In this document: in pieces, positions 8,384-16,842 of the stretch
How the letters are laid out: each line of letters begins with the position of its first letter
How positions within the stretch are numbered: position 1 is the first letter of the stretch
Source of the DNA: Desmodesmus armatus
Taxonomy: Eukaryota; Chlorophyta; Chlorophyceae; Sphaeropleales; Scenedesmaceae
Length of the DNA stretch: 64,000 nt
NCBI GenBank assembly: GCA_007449985.2
Contig: VIIQ02000151.1
Location: forward strand, 1 to 64,000
Reading direction: 5' to 3'
Notes under the pieces: model-generated
Database searches by the model: none
What the model saw: only the letters and a program-made list of their open reading frames with translations
What the model was told of the DNA's origin: nothing
Made by a program: the position numbers and the translations under genes

Positions 8384-9753
8384 CTTCTTTGCTTTTTGGT
8401 TGGCCAGGTCAGCAGCTCCTTGTGACCTGTGGGTTGAATCAGTAGGACCGGGGGGGCAGGAGGGGGCACAGGGCCACGAGGGCCGGGAACCGCAGGACCA
8501 GGTGCCCCATAGGGCCTAGCCTGCAATGGCTGTCGCTGTCTTGGCATTCGGGGAAAAGCATCAGTGCCTGCTTCAGCAGCTGCCGCTGCTGCAGGCCTGC
8601 TTGTCCCTGCTGGGCTGCTTGAGGCAGGCCGGGCTGCAGCATAAGTTGGTCGTGATGGCCCATGCATGTTGGGTGCCCGGGGATCAATGGCTGTACGTTT
8701 GGCTGGCATGCGCTTCAGGGCTGGTGCATTGCTGTCGTCAGCAGAGCGCTTGACCATGAGTGCAGCCAACAACTCAGGATCAATGTCTAACTCATCTTCT
8801 GGCAGACTCTCGCTGCTCATGAAATTGATATGAGGTGTGTCCCTCTGAGGCTGCTTTTCTAAAGCATAACGCAGGGTCCTGATTTCCCTGTCTTTGTCCT
8901 TGTTCTGCTGCAGTTGCTGATGCATGTTCAGCTCCAACTGCTGCATACGCCTGGTCAGCTCGTCCACAGCAGCAGGTGAGGAAGGCACGGGAGCAGGCTT
9001 GGGGGGCACAGGGAAATTGTTAGGGCGAGCATTGCGGTTGCTTACATCTCTGAAGGGGGGCCTGGAGGCTGGCCTGTAGTAAGGCCCTTGCTGAGGCCTC
9101 CTAGTATCAAACTCAGGGCGTCGGGGCAGTGGGTTACCAAAGGCTGGTGGTTTGCTTGCAGCTGCCATGCCGTCCATGTTACGGCCAAAGTTGCTGCTTG
9201 CAAAGCCATCCTCCCTTCCCATGTCTGCTGCACCCAATGCCCCTAACAGGTAATTTGCGTATTCAACTACTGCGTCTATGCTGCGCAGTTGCTTCCTGAC
9301 AACCTCAGTCCTGATGCTGGGCTGGAGACGTTGTATGAAGGTGTAAACAAGAGCAGCATCTTCTGTGCGACCAGAACGTTCTGCATCCAGTCGAAATCTG
9401 TCAGCGAAGGCCCTGGGGGCCTCTCTTGGACTCTGGTAGCAGCGTTCCAGTCGTGCTATGGCTGTCTCTTGTGTTTCACCGAAACGGTGAACTAGTAGCT
9501 GTTGAAATTCAGCCCAGCTGCAGAAGCTGCGGGACTGGCCCCAACGTTGTGCATCGCCTCTTAGCTTGAGCTTTGCTACACGCAAGCAGTGTATCTCAGC
9601 CCAATTGTACAGGCCAGCTGTATCCTGAAGGTGATTGAGCCAGAGGTTGGGATCACCCTGCCCATCATAGGTGTCAATACTATTGAGGGCACCAGGTGAA
9701 GGCAGCATGGCCCCTGGGGGTGCGAACTGGAACTCCCCTTCTGTCTCAGACAT
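8269..9753 (-). CDS. Element A Gag
   Basis: A 494-codon frame starting with ATG at 9753. The N-terminal half resembles the retrotransposon capsid (Ty3-type gag): LNSIDTYDG, VAKLKLRGDA, W-x-EFQQLLVHRFG and TFIQRLQPSIRTEVV. No CCHC zinc knuckle is seen. Instead the C-terminus is Pro/Ala-rich and then basic (TKKQRRWHQR), which may do the nucleic-acid binding. A coiled-coil-like stretch of Q/L-rich heptads lies near the middle. The element D gag (49389-50342) is clearly homologous across the capsid. The frame ends inside pol, which overlaps it in the -1 frame. Confidence 0.88.
   Translation of the reverse strand: MSETEGEFQFAPPGAMLPSPGALNSIDTYDGQGDPNLWLNHLQDTAGLYNWAEIHCLRVAKLKLRGDAQRWGQSRSFCSWAEFQQLLVHRFGETQETAIARLERCYQSPREAPRAFADRFRLDAERSGRTEDAALVYTFIQRLQPSIRTEVVRKQLRSIDAVVEYANYLLGALGAADMGREDGFASSNFGRNMDGMAAASKPPAFGNPLPRRPEFDTRRPQQGPYYRPASRPPFRDVSNRNARPNNFPVPPKPAPVPSSPAAVDELTRRMQQLELNMHQQLQQNKDKDREIRTLRYALEKQPQRDTPHINFMSSESLPEDELDIDPELLAALMVKRSADDSNAPALKRMPAKRTAIDPRAPNMHGPSRPTYAAARPASSSPAGTSRPAAAAAAEAGTDAFPRMPRQRQPLQARPYGAPGPAVPGPRGPVPPPAPPVLLIQPTGHKELLTWPTKKQRRWHQRYVAALRWMGRQKALCLPKQSLPASQGTWLGNPA
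8392..8398 (-). promoter_or_regulatory. Candidate -1 frameshift site between gag and pol of element A
   Basis: In the gag frame the minus strand reads C AAA AAG just upstream of the pol start codon. The pol frame (-1) is open through this site. The heptamer is a near-match to the canonical A-rich slippery pattern; its first base is C, so pairing after the slip would be imperfect in the P site. No pseudoknot was checked. Re-initiation at the pol ATG (8383) is the alternative. Confidence 0.35.
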
Positions 9754-10040
9754 GTGTATGTAATGTTTTTGGGCTGTGGGAACAGCTTTTGTATGGGGCT
9801 GGACACACTTTGGTGTGCAAGCTCTGGAAGCAGTAGAGGGCAGTAGTAAGCTGGACCGAAGTCAGCTTTTGAGCAGCAGGTGTTTCGAAAACCCCTTGCT
9901 ATTCGTTTACTTGTTGTTTGGAGTAGGTTACGCAGTACCAGAACTCTTGTTGAGAACGGTAGTGACGTAAACTTGCGCAGTGGAAGTCGTGATGGGCTCA
10001 GGTCACAGGTAGTCGATCCTCAACGTAGTCGTTGAAGAGA

Positions 10041-10055
10041 GTGTCTCCGCTGCCA
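10041..10055 (-). promoter_or_regulatory. Primer-binding site of element A
   Basis: Read on the minus strand this is TGGCAGCGGAGACAC, starting with the TGG expected opposite a tRNA CCA end. It lies between the LTR and gag. Element D has TGGTAGCGGAGACA in the same place, one mismatch in 14. That conservation between two diverged elements supports a real primer site. The tRNA cannot be named without the tRNA set of this genome. Confidence 0.65.
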
Positions 10056-10950
10056 AGTACGGGGGGTCGTAGTCGGTGGTTGGGGTGGTGGTAGTGCACC
10101 GCGGGTGCCAGGGGTCGAAGGGGGTACCTGCGGTGGCAGAGGGGAAAAGGGGGCACACAGACCGTCCCAGTGCCGCCCTGGTGGCAGGCCGGGCCCCTCT
10201 CACTGAACCCTGCTGGCACCGGGGTTCACAACTGCCCCTCCCTCTCACACACACGGCCTGTTTCCCACGCCGTTACAGGGTAGCCGGAAGCGAGACGAGG
10301 GTGTATAGGTATCACTTTTAGTAAGGGCTGAGGGATGGCACCTCTCAGCTGATCAGACTGAAGGGTCGCAGGGACCTGGGGTAACTGTATCTGTCGACAG
10401 GGAACTCGAGTGCTCTGGGCACTTCACCTAGCAGTAGAAGAAGCCTGAAGAAACCAATTGCTGCAGCTTTTAGCTGCTCAAGACAGGGAAGCCGAATCGG
10501 TGTCTGGAAAGTCACAGAAGGATTGCCAAAGAGCTTGTTACAACGCTTAGCAGGCGAGGGGCTGGTTCACGGCTGTGGGTGTAACTCAACAATGTCACCC
10601 AGCGCACACTCGCTATTTATACCCCTGGCCGAGGTCACTCTTCTGTTACTTTGCTGCTAACTGTAGCAGCAACAACAGCGTACCTCAACCAGTGCAACAT
10701 GCACTGCAAAACCAATCAAACCACACGATGTGGTGTGACTGGGCAAAGCTGTACAGGATGCATAGACACTTGCACACCCGAAGCTGCGATGCGCTGGCAC
10801 GAAGATGCATACGCAAGTGACTGTGCCAATCAAACATCACAACATAACTCAGGTACATACAGGCGTCAGGTCTGGGCCAGGTCCAGCCAGTACACGTACT
10901 GAGCAGTACGAGACCGGCTGCTGTCAGACATACACACACGATGCGTGGTT
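10056..10950 (-). repeat. 5' LTR of element A (right end approximate)
   Basis: The non-coding stretch to the right of the primer-binding site has the position of a 5' LTR on the minus strand. It contains a strong TATA box at 10613-10621. The second LTR lies outside the window, so the right end is a guess. The tandem duplication at 10951-11290 could be part of U3. Confidence 0.55.
10613..10621 (-). promoter_or_regulatory. TATA box of the element A LTR promoter
   Basis: TATAAATAG on the minus strand is a consensus TATA box. It would place transcription start near 10585, leaving an R-U5 of about 530 bases before the primer-binding site. Confidence 0.6.
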
Positions 10951-11290
10951 GCTGTCAGCTCCTGCAGGAAGCTATCCAACAAGAAGCTGACTTGCTACAA
11001 CATGCAAATGGGTGGGAGTACCACCTGAGCTGCGCTGTACTGCAGCCCCACTACACAAGAAACAGCCTGTCAATGTCCAGGCTGTAAGCCCAAAGCAAAC
11101 GAAAAGCTGTCAGACCTGTGAGTAGCTCCGTCAGCTTCTGCAGGAAGTTATCCCACAGGAGCTAAGCTGACACAAAACACATGCTAGCACCGTCTGTGCT
11201 GGACGGTCTTGCAATTTCAAGACACATATGACACCTGCTCAGTGTCCAGGCCGTGAGCCTGAATCAAAGGAGAAGGCTGTCAGACACACC
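10951..11290. repeat. Diverged tandem duplication, about 177-bp period
   Basis: The segment from 10951 (GTCAGCTCCTGCAGGAAG) is repeated with substitutions from about 11128. Both copies also share a later GTCCAGGC block and a GCTGTCAGAC end. It lies upstream of the element A promoter, so it may be a U3 enhancer-type repeat. The stretch 11291-11533 next to it shows nothing recognisable. Confidence 0.6.
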
Positions 11291-11533
11291 TCCCCAGTCA
11301 GGCGACTGCTCCAGAATCGCAGTCAGCCAAGGACCATTCGAACACTGCTCAAGGATAGGCAGCAAGTGTTGCAACTGCCATGCCCAACAACACACATAGT
11401 AGGTAGCAGCACATGTTGCAGCTGTACCCTAAACCCAACTGTTCAAAACACTGCTCAGCATAATAAACAACAGGTCCCATTCTCCATAAGATACTCAGGA
11501 CTCACCCTGTAAGTGCTCACTCCTTATCCATCC

Positions 11534-11898
11534 CTGGGCATGGCGTAAAACTGCTTGGGAGGTTGCCTTGTGAGCAGAAGGTTTGGGTTTCGATTCCCAC
11601 CCGCAGCAAGGTCTCTCTTTGGGGCATTGGCAACAATGTCCGTCTTACTGAGTGGCCTGTGTCCCTTGTGGGGCCTCAGTGAGGGGTAGAGGATTTGGGC
11701 ACTTTGCCTCTACCAAGTGTCACCCCGTGTGATAATAATGCTTGGAGTGTGTGTCAGGAGGGGTAGACCCCGCCGTCCTTACAGGGCGTGAAGCCAATGG
11801 GGGTGTCTCTGTATCTTTATCTTTATCTTTATGGGAGGTAATCCTATGGCGTTACTGGGTTAGGAGGGGGCCCTGAAGCATTATTATTATTATTATTA
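11534..11898 (+). mobile_element. tRNA-headed SINE with ATT tail
   Basis: The head resembles a tRNA: an A-box-like TGGCGTAAAACTG at 11541, an anticodon-arm-like TTGCCTTGTGAGCAG and a B box GGTTTCGATTCC at 11586-11597. A body of about 230 bases carries a short TTTATC repeat (about 11812-11832). The element ends in about seven ATT units. A 10-bp direct repeat TTATCCATCC flanks it at 11524-11533 and 11899-11908 and fits a target-site duplication. Identity of the parent tRNA is unsure; the loop would read GTG (His) if folded conventionally. Confidence 0.75.
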
Positions 11899-11908
11899 TT
11901 ATCCATCC

Positions 11909-13402
11909 ACACACTCGCCTTCACGCAACAGCTGTGGCTGCTAACGCTTCAACGAGGCCTGCCCCCAGGCCATATGCCAAAAGGGAGGGCAGTCCAGCCC
12001 AAGCATAGGCCTGAACAAGGGAGACATGGTAGCACGTCTGCTGCCGTTCACTCCCTACACACAGCTGCACTCGCCCTAAGGCAACACCAGTGCTTCAAGA
12101 TAGATAGGCCAAAGCAACCCAAAGAGCGTCTTGCCCCTCACATGACCAATGGCTCAGGTGTGATTGATTGACTCATGCTGAGGCAAGTTCTCATCACAGG
12201 ATGCAACACATGATAAGGCATGCGTCCTACAAACGGCCAGTTCTGAGTCCACTCTGGCCACGTGAACTAGTACTTCCTTGCAGTTGCAACCAAATGGTCT
12301 GCTCACAACCACATGCCTTGTTAGTTTAGCAATCACATTGCATTTCTTTTCGTTGACAGACACGACAGCTTCAGCCTCTGCGATCTTACTACAACATTGC
12401 ATGTTGGAGCAAACAACACAACAGCAAGCTACTCATACCTTGTGAGAGAGTCTCTGAGTTCTAGAATTTGTCAAATTCCCAACGGCTCTACCAAGTCACA
12501 ACTGCCCATAGTTGTACAACACACCCACTGGCCCGGGATGAGGGGGGGGAGGTCAAGGTTGTTTCCGGACAGTAGGCTAAGAAGTTCAAAGTGGGACCTC
12601 CCACCCAAACCCCCACCACCCGTAGATGTTCTCTGAACGTCTTGTAACCCATCTGCTGCCAGTAAGACAACATGTGACACAATCATCAAGCACTGCTGAA
12701 ACCAGCCACCCGGATCGGTCCACCCACCTCACCAGTCGCCTCTGCATGGTCCACCCCCCTCCCCACCCCCTCCCACCTTGTGTTGCACTGCCTTGCTCCC
12801 CTCCCCTTGTCTTGTGCCTGTTGCAGGGATGTAGCGCGAGGATTGTTACCGAGTTGTTTTGGACGACGCACACCACTTTTGGGCGGCACATCCTTTCCAA
12901 GTGCATGACACTGTCAGCACATTGACCTGAACCTGGCCCTTCACAGTGTGTTGTACACACATGCGGGCTCAAACCTGACACACCTGCTGCAATTGCCACG
13001 GCTTGCTGCCACAACTGCTACCACAGGACTTCTCCAACTGCTTCAACTGCTCCAACTGCTCCAACCACTGCAACCCTCACAACCTTACTGTGGGGCTCAG
13101 GCTGATCCGACTCCGCTAGGAATGACACAGCATTGCATGCATTTCTACACCAAGCTGTGTCAGGCCTAGGCCTTCCCCCCCCCCCCCACCAAACAAGCCT
13201 GAGACCCACAAAAAGAGAAACCACACCAACCGCAAAGCTGCACCAGCCAAGCCACACAGGCAACTGCACTGCAAGACAGCTGGCCAAATGACCACACACA
13301 AACACACAAATCTGCAACAGCACAACGGGCGCAGGCAGGGACAGAGGGACAGGGCTGCAAACTGTGGCGGTAACACACGCAAAACAAGAGAAAGACAACA
13401 AC
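11909..13402. other. Gene-free stretch with dispersed repeat pieces
   Basis: No gene is supported here. A block at about 12343-12395 recurs inverted at 36645-36696. The 22-base string GTAGCGCGAGGATTGTTACC with its flanks occurs at about 12830 and again at about 13528, just outside the left terminal repeat of element B. Short AACTGCTCC-type repeats lie at 13030-13075. Open frames here are short and unrelated to anything I recognise. Confidence 0.5.
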
Positions 13403-13523
13403 CACCCGATCAAGGTGCACTGCACAGGCTGGCAGGTATAGGCACCCAGGGCCAGGTGACAGTAGGGTACAGCCAGAACCCTGCTGACACCATACCTACA
13501 CTGTGCAGTGACCCTGCACTACA
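13403..13523 (-). repeat. Left 121-bp terminal repeat of element B
   Basis: Identical base for base to 19642-19762. On the minus strand it begins TGTAGTGCAGGG, fitting an LTR start with TG. No CA end is evident. 121 bp is short for an LTR. Confidence 0.65.
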
Positions 13524-13587
13524 TTATGTAGCGCGAGGATTGTTACCGCCACAGCAGCAAAAAAAAACACCTGCCATGTCCACAAGC

Positions 13588-15834
13588 CTACGACTGCGCC
13601 AAAGCAGCCCGCACAGAAGCACGATCCAGATACCGAGCCAAGTTGCCGATGTTGCGGGTGAAATGCACAGCCTGCTTGAAGTCAGTGCTGCCCGTGGTAA
13701 GCACCACCACACCGTTGCCGCGAACCTCAACAACCCTGAAGGGACCCTTGACAGCTTCACCCAAAGTAGAAACAGGCCCAGACACAACCTCCAAAGCTAA
13801 ATCACCAGGTTTCAACTGGGCCAGCTCACGACTGCCACCACGCAACGGCCAAGCAGCTGCGTTTTTGGCGAACTGCTGCCGAATCGCCTGAAACACCGTA
13901 GCATCGAAACCCTCGAACAACCGCCGCATATGATAAACATGTGAATGGGGATCAGGGCACTCAAACTCGTCAGGCACAACCGACACGTCAGCCACAGTAG
14001 CGGCAGCGATAAACTCGCGCGCCAAGGGCATGACTGGAACAGGCCGACGACCAAAAACCATCTCATGCGGTGACATGCCCAAAACAGTATGCAAACGAGC
14101 CCAGTACTGCTGCCGCATGACAGGCATACTCTGCAACCAGTGCAGGGGGTGCTCGTTGACATGCTTCACAAGCATGGCCTTGAAGGACTGAACCAGCCGC
14201 TCAACAACACCATTAGCTGCGGGGTGGCAGGCTGTGGTGTGCACATGCTTGATACCAAGCCGCGCCAGCAAGTGCTTAAACTCATCGGAAAACTCCGACC
14301 CATTGTCGGTGGTGACATGAGAGGGCACAAAATAACGACAAATCCACGAATAATAGAAAGCTTTCGCCACAGACGGGGCCTGCTTGTCATACACGACAGC
14401 AAACTCAGCGGCCTTGGTGAAGTAGTCGATCATTAGGACAACATACGCCTTGATCGGCTTCTCAGGCATAAACAGCCTGCCATGCAGGTCAGCCACAGGC
14501 GTGTCAAACGGACCACACAAGTCCACATGAACATGCTCAAAGGGGCCCCTGATAATGGGCTCAGTGAGGGGCGGCGGCGCAGCAATGACCAGCTTGCGCC
14601 GCTGGCACGCATCACACTGTGCAACAAACAACGAAACATCACGATCCAAACCACGCCAGTGGAAATGCTGCTTCATGCTAGCGCTCAACTGACGGGTACC
14701 AGCATGGCCAAGGGCATCATGCATACAGCGAATGATGTCCCAGCGGTAAGACAAAGGTGGGCAAGTGAGCCACTGCGGGACACCAGACGTGCCATGCCGC
14801 ATGACCATCAACCAACCATCCAATCGAAGGTGAGGGCGCAAAGAAGCCGCCCTGTGGCGCACAATACGCGCTGTGCGGGAAGGCAAACCCTCCAAGAAAA
14901 CCTCATCATAACCACTGCGCACAAAGGAAAGCAAAACCTCATTGCAGTAGGGGTCACAGCTTGTGTACTGCAAGATGGGCGCAGCATCAAACAACTCCTC
15001 CAGATTGCCAAACAGCGGGTCACAACCGGGGCAGTACCACTCACCGGTGGGGACTGTGGACTGGGGAGGCATAACACAACGCAGGTGCAGGCAGCGATTG
15101 CAACCTGAACAAATGGCCATGTTATCAAAACCCCCTGGGTCTTGGCATACATCACAAACCACAGAATCAAAGTCTGCCTGCTTAGCGGCCTCGGCAGGCC
15201 AAGCAGAACTGCAGGGCACCACACCACCAGCCACACCACACACCACAGACTCACGCGTGCCATCCTCCCGCTCAAGGGTGGCTTCAGAGGCACGGGACAA
15301 ATAATCCGCCACCACATTAGTAGAACCCTGGATATACTCAACATCAAAATCATACTCCTGCAACTGCATAGCCCACCGCTCCAGCTTGGAGTTGGTGAAT
15401 CTAGCAGTATTGAGCCACTCAAGGGCCTTGTGGTCAGTGCGCAACTGCCAGTGGCGGCCATGCAGATAATAATGAAACTTATCCACACCCCACTTGACAG
15501 CAAGACACTCCCCTTCAGTGGCGGCATAGTTCCGCTCAGCTGGGGTAAGCGCACGAGAAGCAAAAGCAATGGGGTGCTCTTCACCCGTACCCGGATGCTC
15601 CTGTGACAATACAGCACCAATAGCCACACGGCTCCAATCAGTGGTGAGGATGAATGGCTGCTCCCAGTTGGGCAAGGCCAGCACGGGGGCCGAGCACAAA
15701 GCTTCCTTCAGAGCCTCAAAAGACACAATAGCCTCATCCGTCCACACATACGCAACATTGCGGCGCAACATAAGCTGCAAAGGAGCCGCCAAGAGAGCAT
15801 AGCGGGGGATGTACTTCCGGTACTGCTCCATCAT
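13588..15834 (-). CDS. Element B Pol C-terminal part: RNase H, PHD finger and integrase
   Basis: A 748-codon frame. It opens with the RT-connection motif MMEQYRKYIPRYA, then RNase H (TTDWSRVAIGAVLSQE, TDHKALEWL, VADYLSRA). A PHD finger follows at about residues 223-273: CDVC, CSGC, H-x2-C in LHLRC, WYCPGC. All eight ligands are present. Integrase follows, with a zinc region (H-x3-H in HDALGH, then CDAC), DDE acids in VHVDLCGPF (about 437), TTDNGSEF (about 508) and NGVVERL (about 541), and a GPF/Y-like C-terminal module KGPFRVVEV. The frame appears intact. The first codons continue the RT frame after a one-base offset at 15831-15834. Confidence 0.88.
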   Translation of the reverse strand: MMEQYRKYIPRYALLAAPLQLMLRRNVAYVWTDEAIVSFEALKEALCSAPVLALPNWEQPFILTTDWSRVAIGAVLSQEHPGTGEEHPIAFASRALTPAERNYAATEGECLAVKWGVDKFHYYLHGRHWQLRTDHKALEWLNTARFTNSKLERWAMQLQEYDFDVEYIQGSTNVVADYLSRASEATLEREDGTRESVVCGVAGGVVPCSSAWPAEAAKQADFDSVVCDVCQDPGGFDNMAICSGCNRCLHLRCVMPPQSTVPTGEWYCPGCDPLFGNLEELFDAAPILQYTSCDPYCNEVLLSFVRSGYDEVFLEGLPSRTARIVRHRAASLRPHLRLDGWLMVMRHGTSGVPQWLTCPPLSYRWDIIRCMHDALGHAGTRQLSASMKQHFHWRGLDRDVSLFVAQCDACQRRKLVIAAPPPLTEPIIRGPFEHVHVDLCGPFDTPVADLHGRLFMPEKPIKAYVVLMIDYFTKAAEFAVVYDKQAPSVAKAFYYSWICRYFVPSHVTTDNGSEFSDEFKHLLARLGIKHVHTTACHPAANGVVERLVQSFKAMLVKHVNEHPLHWLQSMPVMRQQYWARLHTVLGMSPHEMVFGRRPVPVMPLAREFIAAATVADVSVVPDEFECPDPHSHVYHMRRLFEGFDATVFQAIRQQFAKNAAAWPLRGGSRELAQLKPGDLALEVVSGPVSTLGEAVKGPFRVVEVRGNGVVVLTTGSTDFKQAVHFTRNIGNLARYLDRASVRAALAQS

Positions 15835-16796
15835 GCCAAAAACCGACGCATAGCTTTGGCATTAGTAGGGGGCTGCAGCTCAAGAATGGCTGCCACCTTG
15901 TCCATCACAGGACTGATGCCCTCAGCGGACACCAAATGCCCCAAACAAACCACTTCCTCAACACAAAAGCTGCACTTCAGGGGGTTCATGGTGAGCTTGT
16001 ACTCCCTGGTGCGCTCAAAAACACGCTCAAGAGCCGCAATCTGACTGTCAAAGTCAGGCGTAAAGGTAAAAGTATCGTCGATATACGTTTTAGCATGCTC
16101 CACTCCCGCCAGCATGGTGTCCATGAGACGCTGAAACGTGGAGGGAGCCGACTGCATGCCCATAACCATACGCACAAACTCAAAGTTGCCATGAGGGGTG
16201 GTGAGACCACACTTGTGGCAGTCGTCAGGATGGATCTCCACCTGCCAAAACCCACTCACAAAATCCATCTTCGACCACAGGGCACAACCGCCCATAGCCG
16301 CATGCATCTCCTCAACAGTAGGGAGGGGGTAGGGGTCTGCCTCTGTACACTTGTTGAGCAAGCGCATGTCAACACACAACCGCCAGCTCCCATTCGGCTT
16401 GGGCACAATCACAACAGGGGACATCCACGGACTACTGCTGGGGCGAATGACCCCCAACTGGAGCAGCCGATCCAATTCACCCTTGAGCCACACAGCCTGT
16501 GCATAACTCAGCTTGTAAGGGCGCTGAGTAATAGGGCGAGCATCACCCGTTGGGATGCGATGGTAGAACTCTTTATCCCGAGCCACACACCCAAAAGAGG
16601 CCCCATCCACAGAAAAGATATCCACATAAGCAAACAACAAGACTTGCAGCCTGTGAAACTGCTCATCAGTGAGGTGAGCATAACGCTCCCGCTGCAACTG
16701 CAAAGCGGCCATGACTGCCTCAACATCTGCCTCAGAGGGCAGGCCACGCTCGGGGGCGGGCTCCACAAAAGACTCATGAGCAACAGACATTGACAA
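15831..16796 (-). CDS. Element B reverse transcriptase
   Basis: A 321-codon frame with RT motifs in order: RRLLQ-like helix, SPWMSPVVIVPKPNGSW, RLCVDMRLLNK, YPLPTVEEM, SKMDFVSGFWQ, LTTPHGNFEF, catalytic YIDD in KTYIDDTFTF, and LGHLVSAEG. It stops at AMRRFLA followed by TGA. The conserved next residues (G-MMEQYRKYIP) are found in the -1 frame starting exactly there. The stop therefore interrupts the conserved FLG motif. A one-base deletion or a shift on the run TTTTTGG would explain it. The 4-base overlap ATGA with the next frame is also compatible with re-initiation. Confidence 0.87.
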   Translation of the reverse strand: MSMSVAHESFVEPAPERGLPSEADVEAVMAALQLQRERYAHLTDEQFHRLQVLLFAYVDIFSVDGASFGCVARDKEFYHRIPTGDARPITQRPYKLSYAQAVWLKGELDRLLQLGVIRPSSSPWMSPVVIVPKPNGSWRLCVDMRLLNKCTEADPYPLPTVEEMHAAMGGCALWSKMDFVSGFWQVEIHPDDCHKCGLTTPHGNFEFVRMVMGMQSAPSTFQRLMDTMLAGVEHAKTYIDDTFTFTPDFDSQIAALERVFERTREYKLTMNPLKCSFCVEEVVCLGHLVSAEGISPVMDKVAAILELQPPTNAKAMRRFLA

Positions 16797-16842
16797 AGGA
16801 CGAGAACAACACTAAGACACTCTGAAGCGGCACCCTACTGCT

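Larger units (their letters stand above)
1..10950 (-). mobile_element. Element A: Ty3/gypsy LTR retrotransposon carrying a deoxynucleoside kinase and a PHD finger
   Basis: On the minus strand, reading from right to left, are a 5' LTR with a TATA box, a primer-binding site, gag, and a long pol. Pol holds protease, an acidic repeat-bearing linker, RT, RNase H and a kinase domain. A PHD-finger reading frame and an integrase broken into several frames follow. The RT-RNase H-integrase order and RT motif YLDD are those of Ty3/gypsy elements. The 3' LTR is not in the window, so the element is cut at the left edge. The right end of the 5' LTR is not defined because its partner is missing. Single-base frameshifts near the 3' end suggest decay or assembly indels, while gag and the 2094-codon pol frame are fully open. 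Confidence 0.9.
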
